Shown: one piece after another, positions 41,872 to 50,494 of the stretch
Numbering within the stretch: the first letter of the stretch is position 1
How the letters are laid out: every line of letters starts with the position of its first letter
Assembly: GCF_023238445.1 (NCBI RefSeq)
Contig: NZ_CP096658.1
Location: 186,001-250,000, forward strand
Direction: 5' to 3'
Length of the DNA stretch: 64,000 bases
From: Halorussus gelatinilyticus
Lineage (GTDB): Archaea > Halobacteriota > Halobacteria > Halobacteriales > Haladaptataceae
Made by a program: the position numbers and the translations under genes
The notes under the pieces: model-generated
What the model was told of the DNA's origin: nothing
Seen by the model: the letters and a program-made list of their open reading frames with translations, nothing else
The model's database searches: none

Positions 41872-42160
41872 AGTCGTTCCTCGCTCGCGGTCGATTGCGG
41901 TGTACTCCGGTGGAACGGTCGCCGGTCGTTCGTCCGTCGAATGGCTCACGAAGTTCGTCCGTCGAACGGTTCACCGAGCGTTCGCCGGTCGTCCGCGCCA
42001 CCGAGCGCGATTCAGAGCCGATTTTTGCAGTGCCGCTTTCTTCATCGAAGGAACATCTGTAATCCGTAGAACAATATTCTTCTATTCTAAAGAAATCTAG
42101 AGGTGGCCAAAGGCCGTCGCTCCGGATTCGATAGTTCCTGTAAAAATCGCCGCCCGCCCG

Positions 42161-43147
42161 CTACTCCAGTTCCTCGGCCGCGCCGCGTTCCACGAGCGGG
42201 GCGGCGTTGGCCTCGGGCAGCGTCACCACGTCCTCGCTCGCGAGGTCGTAGGTGCGCTCGTCCACGCCGAGTATCTCGCCCACGTCGTCGGTGACCCGGA
42301 CCGTCGTGCGCTCGTCCAGTCCGGCCAGCGGGTCGTTGTCAGCGTCGGAGTCCGACACTGACGCCGCACTCGCGGACACGTCACCGCCGGTCGCGCTCGC
42401 CGGACCGGAGGTCGAGTCGCCGCTCGCCGAGTCGGCGGCCGAATCGCCGCCCGCCGGACCGCCGTCCGGACCGTCCGCGACGGCGGCCGCCTCCGCCCCG
42501 GCCGGCCGCTGACCGTCGGCGTCCGAGTCGCTGGCCGCGGGCGTCGAACCGCTCGCGGCGGCGGTCCCGTCGCTCGCGCTCTCGCCACCCATCACGTCCG
42601 CGGCGCTCACGTCCTCGCCCGACGCGTCCGCGGCGGGCGCGTCGCCGGGGTCGGACGCGGCGTTCGGGCCGGCGGTTTCATCGGCCGTGTGCTGGGCGGC
42701 GGGGTCGGCCGCGCCCTCGGCGGGCGTCGGCGTCGGTTCGGAGCCGGCGGGGTCGTCGGCTTCGCCCGCCAGCACGTCCAGCACGTCCTGTTTGTTCGAC
42801 TCGATGCGTTCGACCAGTCCCTCGAAAAGGTCCTGCTCCTCGCTGGTCAGACCCTCCTCGTCGGCGGCCATCCCCGCCGCGGCGAGGCTCGCGCGCTTGA
42901 CGATTTTTCCGACGCGGCGCTCGTAGATCGCCTCCACGACGTCCTCGGCGGTCTTTATCTCGTCGGTCAGGCGGTTCACGTCTGGGTCGTCGAACGGACT
43001 GTCCGCGCTCTCGGCCGCCCGGTCGCGCTGGTCTTTCAGGTCGGCGATGTAATCGCCCACGTCCGCGTAGAACGACTCGCGCAGGTGTTGGAGGCTGTCC
43101 TTCGACCGCTCCTTGCTCTGTACCGTGCGGAGTTCGTCCAGATTCAT
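42161..43147 (-). CDS. GINS complex subunit (Gins51/Gins15-type)
   Basis: 328 residues. Helical A-domain (1-130: 'MNLDELRTVQSKERSKDSL', 'VGDYIADLKDQRD', 'KIVKRASLAAAG', 'LTSEEQDLFEGLV'), a 140-residue Ala/Ser/Asp/Gly low-complexity linker, and a small beta-rich B-domain at the end ('TTVRVTDDVGEILGVDERTY'). This A-to-B order is that of Gins51 (Sld5/Psf1-like). GINS joins MCM and GAN/RecJ in the replicative helicase. It lies 142 bp downstream of priS, a known archaeal linkage. Confidence 0.87.
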   Translation of the reverse strand: MNLDELRTVQSKERSKDSLQHLRESFYADVGDYIADLKDQRDRAAESADSPFDDPDVNRLTDEIKTAEDVVEAIYERRVGKIVKRASLAAAGMAADEEGLTSEEQDLFEGLVERIESNKQDVLDVLAGEADDPAGSEPTPTPAEGAADPAAQHTADETAGPNAASDPGDAPAADASGEDVSAADVMGGESASDGTAAASGSTPAASDSDADGQRPAGAEAAAVADGPDGGPAGGDSAADSASGDSTSGPASATGGDVSASAASVSDSDADNDPLAGLDERTTVRVTDDVGEILGVDERTYDLASEDVVTLPEANAAPLVERGAAEELE

Positions 43148-43291
43148 CGTCGTCCTGTCATGGTCTTCGTGTCTCGTTCGTCGGGCGCGTCGGGTCGTTC
43201 GGTCGGCGGGCCGTTCGTCGCGTGGCCGGTCGGATGGCGTCTCCGTGGGGCGGTTTCGTTGCGCGCTCGTCGCGCGTCGGTCGGTCGCCCG

Positions 43292-44449
43292 TCATTCGCG
43301 GCCCTTCTCCGCGCGGCCGCGGGCCATCAGGAAGACGGCCACGTGTTCCGGAAGCGATACGTCGCCGGCCGAGAGGGTAAAGCTTTCGTCGCCGAGTTCG
43401 ACCGGGCCGGGGTCGGTCACCTCGACCGCGATCTCGTTGCCGGCGAACGTCTCGGGAACCGGGTCCACGAGCGGGTCGAAGTCGGCCACCTCCTCGCGGG
43501 GAATCCGGGTCACTTCGAGACCGGTGCCGCCGTGGAGGCTCCCCGGCAGGCGGATGAGTCGCCGGAGGTCGGTGGTCACGGGTTCGTCGATGGCGGCCGA
43601 CTGCGCTTCGACGACCGACCGGGTGATGACCTTCGCCAACTGGCGGATGCCCGGCCCGCCGCGCTCGATGTTCCCGCTCTCTAACTTCTCGTAGTCCTCC
43701 GAGACCGCTCCGAGGATGGTCTTCGCGCGGCCGTCGCCGATGCGGTCGAACTCCTTGAGGCGGTCGAGGGCGTCCTCCTCGTCCAGTTCCAGCAGTTCGT
43801 CGGCGAGCGCGAGCAGTTCCCGGTGGACGCGGCGGCCCCACCCGCCGTCCTTCTTGAGGACGCGCCGGGTCGCGGTGCCGCCCATCTCGGTGCGCTGGAT
43901 GGCGTCGAGTTCGATGCCGTCGCCGCGGATGTAGTCCACGATTTCGCGGCGCTCGTCCCGGTCGAGTCCCCGGATGCCATCGTCGCGGACGTGGACGTGG
44001 TACCCCCGGCCGCCCGAGAAGACGACCGTCAGGTCCTCGAAGCCGAAGTCGTCGGCCAGCAGGTCGATGAGGTTCTCGACTTCCGCCTTCCCCGCGGCGA
44101 GCATCTCGCCGTACGAGTCGCGCTGCGGGTCCACGCCGGTCAGGTGGTCGGCGTCGATGTCGAACACCAAGTCGGAGTCGCGCCACCCCTTCTCCTCCAT
44201 GTCGTCCGCGCCGGGGTCGTCGTAGCGCCCGGCCGAGAAGTAGACGTGGCGCGGACGCTCGCGCCGGAGGAAGTCCCCGAGTTCACCCAACTCCAGCAGC
44301 GACTGGTGGCGGACCATCGTCGTCGGCCCGTGAGTCCACGGGATGTAGCCCCACTCGCGGAACTGCGGGTCCGGCGGGGGCGTGAGGTCCGTGGCCCGGT
44401 AGTGGTCGCGGAAGCGACCACGGAGGTATCTCAGGGTGCGCTCTTCCAT
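43292..44449 (-). CDS. priS: DNA primase small (catalytic) subunit
   Basis: 385 residues. Catalytic metal site 'LVFDIDADHLTGVD' (DxD) near residue 95, 'VVFSGGRGYHVHVRDDG' (SGRGxH) near residue 145, and 'DLRRLIRLPGSLHGGTGL' near residue 295, all diagnostic of archaeo-eukaryotic primase PriS. It makes RNA/DNA primers with PriL, which is not in the window. A leaderless-type TATA box lies upstream (44477-44484). Confidence 0.96.
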   Translation of the reverse strand: MEERTLRYLRGRFRDHYRATDLTPPPDPQFREWGYIPWTHGPTTMVRHQSLLELGELGDFLRRERPRHVYFSAGRYDDPGADDMEEKGWRDSDLVFDIDADHLTGVDPQRDSYGEMLAAGKAEVENLIDLLADDFGFEDLTVVFSGGRGYHVHVRDDGIRGLDRDERREIVDYIRGDGIELDAIQRTEMGGTATRRVLKKDGGWGRRVHRELLALADELLELDEEDALDRLKEFDRIGDGRAKTILGAVSEDYEKLESGNIERGGPGIRQLAKVITRSVVEAQSAAIDEPVTTDLRRLIRLPGSLHGGTGLEVTRIPREEVADFDPLVDPVPETFAGNEIAVEVTDPGPVELGDESFTLSAGDVSLPEHVAVFLMARGRAEKGRE

Positions 44450-44476
44450 GCTGTCGGGCTATGCTCGGGGCGCGAT

Positions 44477-44484
44477 GTTAAGAT
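44477..44484 (-). promoter_or_regulatory. TATA box for priS
   Basis: On the minus strand CTTAACA-type sequence centred about 31 bp upstream of the ATG at 44449. Confidence 0.5.
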
Positions 44485-44684
44485 TGTCTATCGCGCTCTC
44501 GGGGAGTTAGTTCGACGATAGATGTCGTTTGGTAGTTTCGCGTAGCGGGACGCTGATTTACCGGTAGTTGAAAACACGGTTTGGTTATTCAGGGCAACTC
44601 CCGAAACTGGCGAGGCTGACTCGGTGAGTAGGCCTGCGAAGTTATCGCACAAGATTCATTTCTCTGCGCTTATCCTCGACAGCT

Positions 44685-44957
44685 ATGGACCGGACAACGG
44701 TACTGGCTATCGGGTTATTCGCTCTTGCTTGGGCAATCATAATCTACCAATCACGGAAAGAAGACTGGAGTGTGAGCCGGACGGTCGGGATGCTCGTTTT
44801 TCTCGGTGGTGGAACTGCTGGCGTGTTTCTCGACAACTTCTTCTCCGCTGGGTCGTCGCTCCTTCCGTGGATAGAACCGATTGCCGCCGTGATTATGCTC
44901 GTCGGACTGTTCATTGCGTGGATTGGGAAACGCGGTGAGGACAAACGTTCAGCCTAA
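44685..44957 (+). CDS. Small three-helix membrane protein in a lower-GC patch
   Basis: 90 residues with three hydrophobic segments: 'VLAIGLFALAWAIIIYQ', 'TVGMLVFLGGGTAGVFL' and 'WIEPIAAVIMLVGLFIAWIG', ending 'KRGEDKRSA'. Codon use is less GC3-biased than in neighbouring genes (many T- and A-ending codons), and the flanks 44480-45060 share this. It may be a recent arrival. No function recognised. Confidence 0.7.
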   Translation: MDRTTVLAIGLFALAWAIIIYQSRKEDWSVSRTVGMLVFLGGGTAGVFLDNFFSAGSSLLPWIEPIAAVIMLVGLFIAWIGKRGEDKRSA

Positions 44958-45188
44958 CTGTGTAAAAAGGAAGTCTGTACTGAACGAGAGTTGCTTCACC
45001 TGAACTACCGGCTGTATCAGGACATACTCTGGATAAAAGAATTGGTAACTACTGTTACCGGAGAAGCGCGAGCCGCAGGAAACAGAGAGGCCGTGAACCG
45101 CAGGGCGTTCGCCGGGTGTCGGATGGCTCCCGCGGGGCGGTCGACCGGTACGCTCGGGTCGAGAACTCCCCCGACGAGGGGCCGGCGT

Positions 45189-46115
45189 TCAGACCGGGAG
45201 CGCGGGACCGAGGACCGCCACCACGACCAGCGCGACCGCGAGCAGCGACGCGCCGTGGACTACCGCGGACTCCGCGAGCGGGGAGAGCGGGACGCCGAAC
45301 CTGTCGGCCGATGCGCGGAGCGCCAGCGCCAGCACCCGCCCGCCGTCGAACACCGAGACGGGGAGCGCGTTCAGCAGGGCGAAGTTCGCGTTCAGGAGCG
45401 CGAGCCAGAACGCGAGGTTCGTCAGGACGCCGAGCGAGGCAACCGTCGCGGCCGTCGGCGGCGACCCGCCGGTCAGCGCCCACCCGAAGTAGGTCAGGTA
45501 GGCGGAGAGGGGCGACCCGGCCGAGAGCGGCGACGCGAGGACCGCGAGCGCGACTACCGCGACCACCACGTTGTGGAACGCGCCGACGGCGTACATCCGG
45601 AGTTTCGTCCGGACCGACGCGTCGTCGATGGTCTCGTCGGGCAGGACGTACGCCGCGAGCGGGAGGACGCCGAACAGGAGCGCGACGCCCCACTCCGTGA
45701 CCGCGACGTTCGCCCGGCGACAGACCAGCGCGTGGCCCGCCTCGTGGACCACGGTGGCGACGACCAGTCCGGCGACGACGTACGGCGCGGCCGCGAGCGG
45801 CATGAACTCGTTGACGCCCGGTAGCGCGACCGTGTTCACCGGGTCGTTGAGCGCCGTGGCCCGCGTCCGGCCGAGCGCCTGCCGTGCCGCGCCGGCGACC
45901 AGTGCCATCCCGCCGACCTGTAACGTGAGCAGGGTGGCGACCCCGGCGTCGGCCCACCGGTCCCACGCCGGCCGACTCGCCAGCGCGTCGAACCGGTCGG
46001 CGCTCGCCGTCGAGAAGAGATAGAGCGTCAGAAATCCGACCTTCACCGGTCCGGGGAGCGCGTCGTTGACCCGCGCTTCGAGCGCGTCGAGGCGCGCGCG
46101 GAGCGAAGCTATCAC
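45189..46115 (-). CDS. Site-2-type intramembrane metalloprotease (M50)
   Basis: 308 residues from a GTG start. Several transmembrane segments. The zinc motif is 'VVHEAGHALVCRR' (HExxH) and the third ligand motif is 'NALPVSVFDGGRVLAL' (the LDG/FDG motif). 'VGAFHNVVVAVVAL' between them matches the S2P layout. The family cuts membrane proteins such as anti-sigma factors or regulators; targets here are unknown. An alternative upstream ATG would add 23 residues. Confidence 0.88.
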   Translation of the reverse strand: MIASLRARLDALEARVNDALPGPVKVGFLTLYLFSTASADRFDALASRPAWDRWADAGVATLLTLQVGGMALVAGAARQALGRTRATALNDPVNTVALPGVNEFMPLAAAPYVVAGLVVATVVHEAGHALVCRRANVAVTEWGVALLFGVLPLAAYVLPDETIDDASVRTKLRMYAVGAFHNVVVAVVALAVLASPLSAGSPLSAYLTYFGWALTGGSPPTAATVASLGVLTNLAFWLALLNANFALLNALPVSVFDGGRVLALALRASADRFGVPLSPLAESAVVHGASLLAVALVVVAVLGPALPV

Positions 46116-46260
46116 GACTCGGACCGCTCGCGCCACCGACAAAGCTGTTCCGGGCGTCGCTACGAGCGCCCCGCGACGGGGCACCGGGCCTTCGAGGCGG
46201 GGGCAGGACGCGCCCCGAGGCCGGGTGCGCCCCGAGACGAGCGCGCACCGCCCGCCGCCG

Positions 46261-46749
46261 TCATCCGCGCATGAACTCCGAGAGCTTCTCGGTGAGACTG
46301 CTGCTCTTGCCGAGTTTCAGGTAGTAGGCGTCGCCACCGTCCTCGTAGTAGTTGTCGATGTGGCGCGCCACCTCGAAGCCGAGGTGCTCGTAGAATCCGA
46401 GCGCGTTCTCGTTGCTCGCTCGCGCGTGACAGGTGATGGTATCGTGTTCCTCCGCGACCTGTCCCACGAGTCGCTTGCCGACGCCTTCGCCGCGGAACTC
46501 GGGCGAGACGGCCAGAAAGAGGATGTAGCCGTCGCGCCGGACCGCCGCGAACCCCATGAGTCGCTCGTCGCCGCCTTCCTTGCTCAGCAGGAGGTAGACC
46601 GTCGAGCGCCGGTAGGCGTCGGTGAAAAAGCCCTTGCGCTGTTTGAGCACGTCCTCGTCGTGGCGGATGCGCTCTTTGAGTTTCCACGCCGCCTCGACGT
46701 AGCTGTCGTCGCCGGGGCGAGCGGTTTCGGTATCGACGTTGACGCTCAC
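46261..46749 (-). CDS. GNAT family N-acetyltransferase
   Basis: 162 residues from a GTG start that has a TATA box (46773-46780) 27 bp upstream. GNAT motif A: 'ILFLAVSPEFRGEGVGKRLV' with the R/Q-x-x-G-x-G/A acetyl-CoA loop (RGEGVG); then 'CHARASNENALGFYEHLGFE' (motif B). Preferred substrate unknown; protein N-terminal or small-molecule acetylation are both possible. Confidence 0.88.
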   Translation of the reverse strand: MSVNVDTETARPGDDSYVEAAWKLKERIRHDEDVLKQRKGFFTDAYRRSTVYLLLSKEGGDERLMGFAAVRRDGYILFLAVSPEFRGEGVGKRLVGQVAEEHDTITCHARASNENALGFYEHLGFEVARHIDNYYEDGGDAYYLKLGKSSSLTEKLSEFMRG

Positions 46750-46772
46750 TAGTCTGGCGTAAGCCCGTGGGC

Positions 46773-46780
46773 AATATAAT
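46773..46780 (-). promoter_or_regulatory. TATA box for the GNAT gene
   Basis: AATATAAT on the plus strand (ATTATATT on the minus), centred 27 bp before the GTG at 46749. Together with the GTG it indicates a leaderless transcript. Confidence 0.6.
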
Positions 46781-46928
46781 TCCACCGCCCTTGGCACGCG
46801 GTGGCGTCCGACTCGCGCCGAGAGACGCGTTGGGAGGCCGTTTTCGACTTCCGATTCGTCGGTGCGAGGCGACCGTCCGCGCGCGGAAACCGGCGGGAAC
46901 TATCCGGCGCGGCGTCGTCGCCTCGGAC

Positions 46929-47342
46929 ATGAGCTACGAACTCCGCGACCACACCGCCGACGTGGCGGTGGCGGCGACCGGACCGACCCTCGCGGCGGTC
47001 TTCGCCGCCGCGGGCGACGGGATGGCGGGCGCGATGTGCGACGAGATTCCCGCCGATGCCGGCGAGCGATTCGACTTCGAGGTCACGGCTGAGAACCGCG
47101 AAGCCCTCCTGTTCGACTACCTCGACCGACTCATCTACGAGCGCGACGTGCGGGCGGTCCTCCCGGTGGACAACGAGGTCGAGATTCGGGGGGACGGCGA
47201 GGAGTTCGTCGTGACCGGGAGCGCCCGCGGTGTCCCGCTCGCCGACGTCTCGGCGCGCGAAATCAAGGCCGTCACCTACTCCGACATGGAACTGGTCGAG
47301 ACGGACGACGGGTGGCGAGCCTACGTCGTCCTCGATGTATGA
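46929..47342 (+). CDS. Archease, RtcB cofactor
   Basis: 137 residues, the typical size. 'MSYELRDHTADVAVAATGPT' with the conserved His-Asp near the N-terminus, 'LFDYLDRLIYERDV', 'GVPLADVSAREIKAVTYSDM' and 'GWRAYVVLDV' (closing motif). Archease helps load and turn over guanylate on the RNA ligase RtcB. RtcB is encoded 1.1 kb downstream with one gene between them, all co-directional. Confidence 0.93.
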   Translation: MSYELRDHTADVAVAATGPTLAAVFAAAGDGMAGAMCDEIPADAGERFDFEVTAENREALLFDYLDRLIYERDVRAVLPVDNEVEIRGDGEEFVVTGSARGVPLADVSAREIKAVTYSDMELVETDDGWRAYVVLDV

Positions 47343-47375
47343 ACACTTACGGCGCGACGCGACTTTCGTGGACGC

Positions 47376-48485
47376 ATGAACTGGCGACGAGTGACACCGC
47401 TGGTCGTGCTGACGACGCTCCTCTCCGTTTCCGGGACCGCGAGCGCTCACGTCCGCTACGTCGTGGACAGCGCCGAAGACGTGGTGAGCGGGCTCCGATT
47501 CCTCATCGACGTACTCTCTGACCCGTTCAACGCCGCGCTGGTCGGCGGCGGCGCGCTCGGCGTCGCCGTCGCCGCGCTCGCGTACCTCCGGTTCCGGCCC
47601 GCAGCCCGCGACCTCGCGGTCCTGCGCGGGACGCTGTCGGGCTACGACGACCTCGTGCCGTGGATGCTCAGGCTCTCGGTGGGCCTTCCGCTGGTCGGCG
47701 CTGGCTTCGCGGGCTACTTCTTCACGCCGCTCGTGACCGCCGACCTACGGGTGCTACAGGTCGCGGTCGGCTTCCTCCTGCTGTTCGGACTAGCAACCCG
47801 CGTCGTGGCGCTAGTCGGCCTGCTGGCGTATCTTGCGGGGCTGGTCGCCGAACCGGCGCTCCTGTTGTCCGGCGAGTACGTCGGCGGCTTTCTGGCCATC
47901 GCGCTGCTCGGCGGCGGCCGACCGAGCGCCGACCACATGCTCCAGCGGATCGCCGAGGACGAGCGGACGCTGTACGGTCGATTCGACCCGGTTCACCGCG
48001 CGGCGTCGTGGCTACACGCCCGGACCGACCCCTATCGGGAGTACGCGCCGACGCTGGTTCGGCTGGCGCTCGGGTTCAACTTCTTCTATCTGGGGTTCAC
48101 CCAGAAGCTGTTCGCGCCCGGCCCGGCGCTCGCGGTGGTCGAGAAGTACGACCTCACGGCGGTCGTGCCGGTGGACCCGGGGCTGTGGGTGGTCGGGGCG
48201 GGACTCACCGAGATGGCCGTCGGGGTCGCGCTGTTCGTCGGCCTCTTCACTCGCGCGACGGCGGCGACGGCGTTCACGATGCTGACGCTCACGCTGTTCG
48301 GACTGCCAGACGACCCGGTGCTGGCTCACGTGACCCTCTTCGGGATGGTGTCGATGCTGTTCATCACGGGGTCGGGACCGCTCGCGGCCGACGAGCGACT
48401 TCGGGCGGCCGCGTTTGGTGACGGGTCACGCACGGGGGCGGATGGCGAAACGTCTTCGGCGTCCGGGCCGAACCAACGGGTATGA
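47376..48485 (+). CDS. DoxX-like multi-pass membrane protein
   Basis: 369 residues. A signal-like N-terminus ('PLVVLTTLLSVSGTASAHV') is followed by about eight hydrophobic helices. Two DoxX-type units can be seen, each with the pattern 'RLSVGLPLVGAGFAGYFF' or 'RLALGFNFFYLGFTQKLFA' and 'GLTEMAVGVALFVGLFTRAT'. DoxX proteins are linked to redox and respiratory roles. It starts 33 bp after archease and overlaps rtcB by 4 nt (ATGA), so it is in the same operon. Why it sits between RNA-ligase genes is unclear. Confidence 0.82.
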   Translation: MNWRRVTPLVVLTTLLSVSGTASAHVRYVVDSAEDVVSGLRFLIDVLSDPFNAALVGGGALGVAVAALAYLRFRPAARDLAVLRGTLSGYDDLVPWMLRLSVGLPLVGAGFAGYFFTPLVTADLRVLQVAVGFLLLFGLATRVVALVGLLAYLAGLVAEPALLLSGEYVGGFLAIALLGGGRPSADHMLQRIAEDERTLYGRFDPVHRAASWLHARTDPYREYAPTLVRLALGFNFFYLGFTQKLFAPGPALAVVEKYDLTAVVPVDPGLWVVGAGLTEMAVGVALFVGLFTRATAATAFTMLTLTLFGLPDDPVLAHVTLFGMVSMLFITGSGPLAADERLRAAAFGDGSRTGADGETSSASGPNQRV

Positions 48486-49960
48486 CCAGCGACGACGCAG
48501 GAGAGACCTACGACGCGGGCGAGGTCACGCTCCACAAGGTCCGTGACTACGTCTGGGAGATTCCGAAGGAGGGCGACATGCGCGTCCCGGCGCGCGTGCT
48601 CGCCAGCGAGACCCTGCTCGACCAGATAGCCGACGACAAAACCCTCGAACAGCTCAAAAACTCGACCCATCTGCCGGGCGTCCGGAAGCACAACGTCTGC
48701 ATGCCCGACGGCCATCAGGGGTACGGCTTCCCGGTCGGCGGCGTGGCCGGCATCGACGCCGAGGAGGGCTGTATCTCACCGGGAGCGGTCGGCTACGATA
48801 TCAACTGCGGCGTCCGGATGATGAAGACCGACCTCACCTACGAGGATGTGCAGGGCCGCGAGGAGGAACTGCTCGACGCCCTGTTCGCCAACGTTCCGTC
48901 GGGACTCGGCGGCGGCGGTATCGTCGAAGGCGACATGGACGCCGTGGAAGCCATCCTCGACCGCGGGATGGAGTGGGCGCTCGAAGAGGGCTGGGCCGTC
49001 GAAGAGGACCTCGCGCACTGCGAGGACGAGGGCGTGCGCCACGATTCGGACCCCGCGAAGGTCTCCCAGAAGGCCAAGGACCGCGGGAAGAACCAGATCG
49101 GGAGCCTCGGGTCGGGCAACCACTTCCTCGAAGTCCAGCGCGTGACCGACACGTACCTCGACGACGTGGCCGACGCCTACGGACTGGAGGAGGGCCAAAT
49201 CGTCGTCCTCATCCACTGCGGGAGCCGCGGGTTGGGCCATCAGGTCTGCACCGACTACCTCCGAGACATCGAGAAGGCCCACGCCGGACTGCTCGACCAG
49301 TTGCCCGACAAGGAACTCGCCGCCGCGCCAGCGGGGAGCCACCTCGCGGAGGACTACTACGACGCGATGTGCGCCTGCATCAACTTCGCGTGGGTGAACC
49401 GCCAACTCATCATGCATCGCACGCGCCAGGTGTTCGAGAAGGTCTTCGACTCCGAGTGGGAGTCGCTGGGCATGGACCTGCTGTACGACGTGGCCCACAA
49501 CATCGCCAAGAAGGAGACGCATACGGTCGAAGACGGCGAGGAAAGAGAGTTGTTCGTCCACCGGAAGGGCGCGACCAGAGCCTTCCCCGCGGGCCACGAG
49601 GAGGTCCCCGGCGCGTACCTCGACGTGGGCCAGCCCATCATCATCCCCGGCAGCATGGGCGCGGGGAGCTACGTCCTCCGGGGCGGCGAGGAGTCGATGG
49701 ACCAGACGTTCGGTTCGACGGCCCACGGCGCGGGCCGGACGATGAGTCGGACGCAGGCCAAGAAGGACTACTGGGGCGGCGACGTGCAGGACGAACTCGA
49801 ACAGGAACACATCTACGTCAAGGCCCAGAGCGGTGCCACGGTCGCCGAGGAAGCGCCGGGCGTCTACAAGGACGTGGACGAAGTCGTCCGGGTCTCGGAC
49901 GCGCTGGGCATCGGCGACAAGGTGGCGCGGACGTTCCCCGTCTGTAACATCAAGGGGTAG
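48482..49960 (+). CDS. rtcB: tRNA-splicing RNA ligase RtcB
   Basis: 492 residues. 'CMPDGHQGYGFPVGGVAGID' with the Mn-binding His, 'GAVGYDINCGVRMMKTDL' with the metal-binding Cys, 'SLGSGNHFLEVQ', 'LIHCGSRGLGHQVC', and the guanylylation-site region 'TAHGAGRTMSRTQA' (His). It joins RNA 2',3'-cyclic phosphate or 3'-phosphate ends to 5'-OH ends with GTP, as needed for tRNA intron splicing. No intein is visible. Operon with archease. Confidence 0.96.
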   Translation: MTSDDAGETYDAGEVTLHKVRDYVWEIPKEGDMRVPARVLASETLLDQIADDKTLEQLKNSTHLPGVRKHNVCMPDGHQGYGFPVGGVAGIDAEEGCISPGAVGYDINCGVRMMKTDLTYEDVQGREEELLDALFANVPSGLGGGGIVEGDMDAVEAILDRGMEWALEEGWAVEEDLAHCEDEGVRHDSDPAKVSQKAKDRGKNQIGSLGSGNHFLEVQRVTDTYLDDVADAYGLEEGQIVVLIHCGSRGLGHQVCTDYLRDIEKAHAGLLDQLPDKELAAAPAGSHLAEDYYDAMCACINFAWVNRQLIMHRTRQVFEKVFDSEWESLGMDLLYDVAHNIAKKETHTVEDGEERELFVHRKGATRAFPAGHEEVPGAYLDVGQPIIIPGSMGAGSYVLRGGEESMDQTFGSTAHGAGRTMSRTQAKKDYWGGDVQDELEQEHIYVKAQSGATVAEEAPGVYKDVDEVVRVSDALGIGDKVARTFPVCNIKG

Positions 49961-50006
49961 CGCGGACCCCCGAAGTTGATACGTCCACCCGCCGATTTAC
50001 TGAGCG

Positions 50007-50261
50007 ATGGCCCTCTTCGAAGCAATTGTAATCTTCCTCGTCGGGTTCGTCTCGGGCACCGTCGTCCGGTGGTTCGCGGGCCTCGCCGCAATCGTCGCGC
50101 TCGTCCTCGTTGTCCTCGGGGTCACGACGCCCGAAATAGGACTGATAAACCAAATCATCGACCAGTACTACCTCGGTAACGAACTGCTGTTCATCTCCGG
50201 GTTCCTGTTCGGCATCGACGCCGAGCGGACCACGGAGGTCGTCGCCGAGCGGCGGGAGTGA
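50007..50261 (+). CDS. Small membrane protein
   Basis: 84 residues with two or three hydrophobic stretches: 'FEAIVIFLVGFVSGTVV', 'FAGLAAIVALVLVVLGV' and a weaker 'LLFISGFLFGIDA', and a charged end. Not recognised. It starts 46 bp after rtcB and could be cotranscribed. Confidence 0.7.
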   Translation: MALFEAIVIFLVGFVSGTVVRWFAGLAAIVALVLVVLGVTTPEIGLINQIIDQYYLGNELLFISGFLFGIDAERTTEVVAERRE

Positions 50262-50408
50262 CACTCAGTAGCGGCAGTGACCGGCGACCCCGAGCGAATA
50301 CTACCGGCGGCCGAGAGGGAGGTGAGCAGGTCGAGTCCGGAGGGCACCTTCGAAGCGAGGCGGTACCGCAAGAAGAGAACCCTGGTTCGATTTCAGTTCT
50401 CGCCGACT

Positions 50409-50421
50409 CCATAAGTTATGG
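50409..50421. promoter_or_regulatory. Perfect palindrome CCATAAGTTATGG
   Basis: 13-bp palindrome in the A+T-rich region ahead of the 69-residue membrane protein gene, followed by a second inverted pair AAATCCA (50433) / TGGATTT (50457). Likely binding site of a dimeric regulator. Confidence 0.4.
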
Positions 50422-50494
50422 ATATTATTTTCAAATCCATCGTGTTTCTAACCATGTGGATTTATGTACCTATGACGCGTAGTATGAAGTACAC

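Larger units (their letters stand above)
41712..42160. other. Hairpin-rich intergenic region between cdc48 and GINS
   Basis: 449 bp between convergent genes. It holds three perfect GC hairpins (41728-41748, 41792-41814, 41851-41871), then short direct repeats of TTCGTCCGTCGAA (41929 and 41955), and finally an A+T-rich stretch (42020-42100). Minus- and plus-strand ORFs here are Arg-rich and not acidic, so no protein gene is called. Confidence 0.6.

Noticed and set aside
42020-42100. A+T-rich stretch near GINS and primase as replication origin
   Set aside because: No Orc1/Cdc6 gene and no recognisable origin recognition boxes (long inverted mini-ORB repeats) are seen nearby.
42689-43684. Plus-strand 331-codon ORF across GINS/priS
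   Set aside because: Shadow of the minus-strand genes; basic, without motifs.
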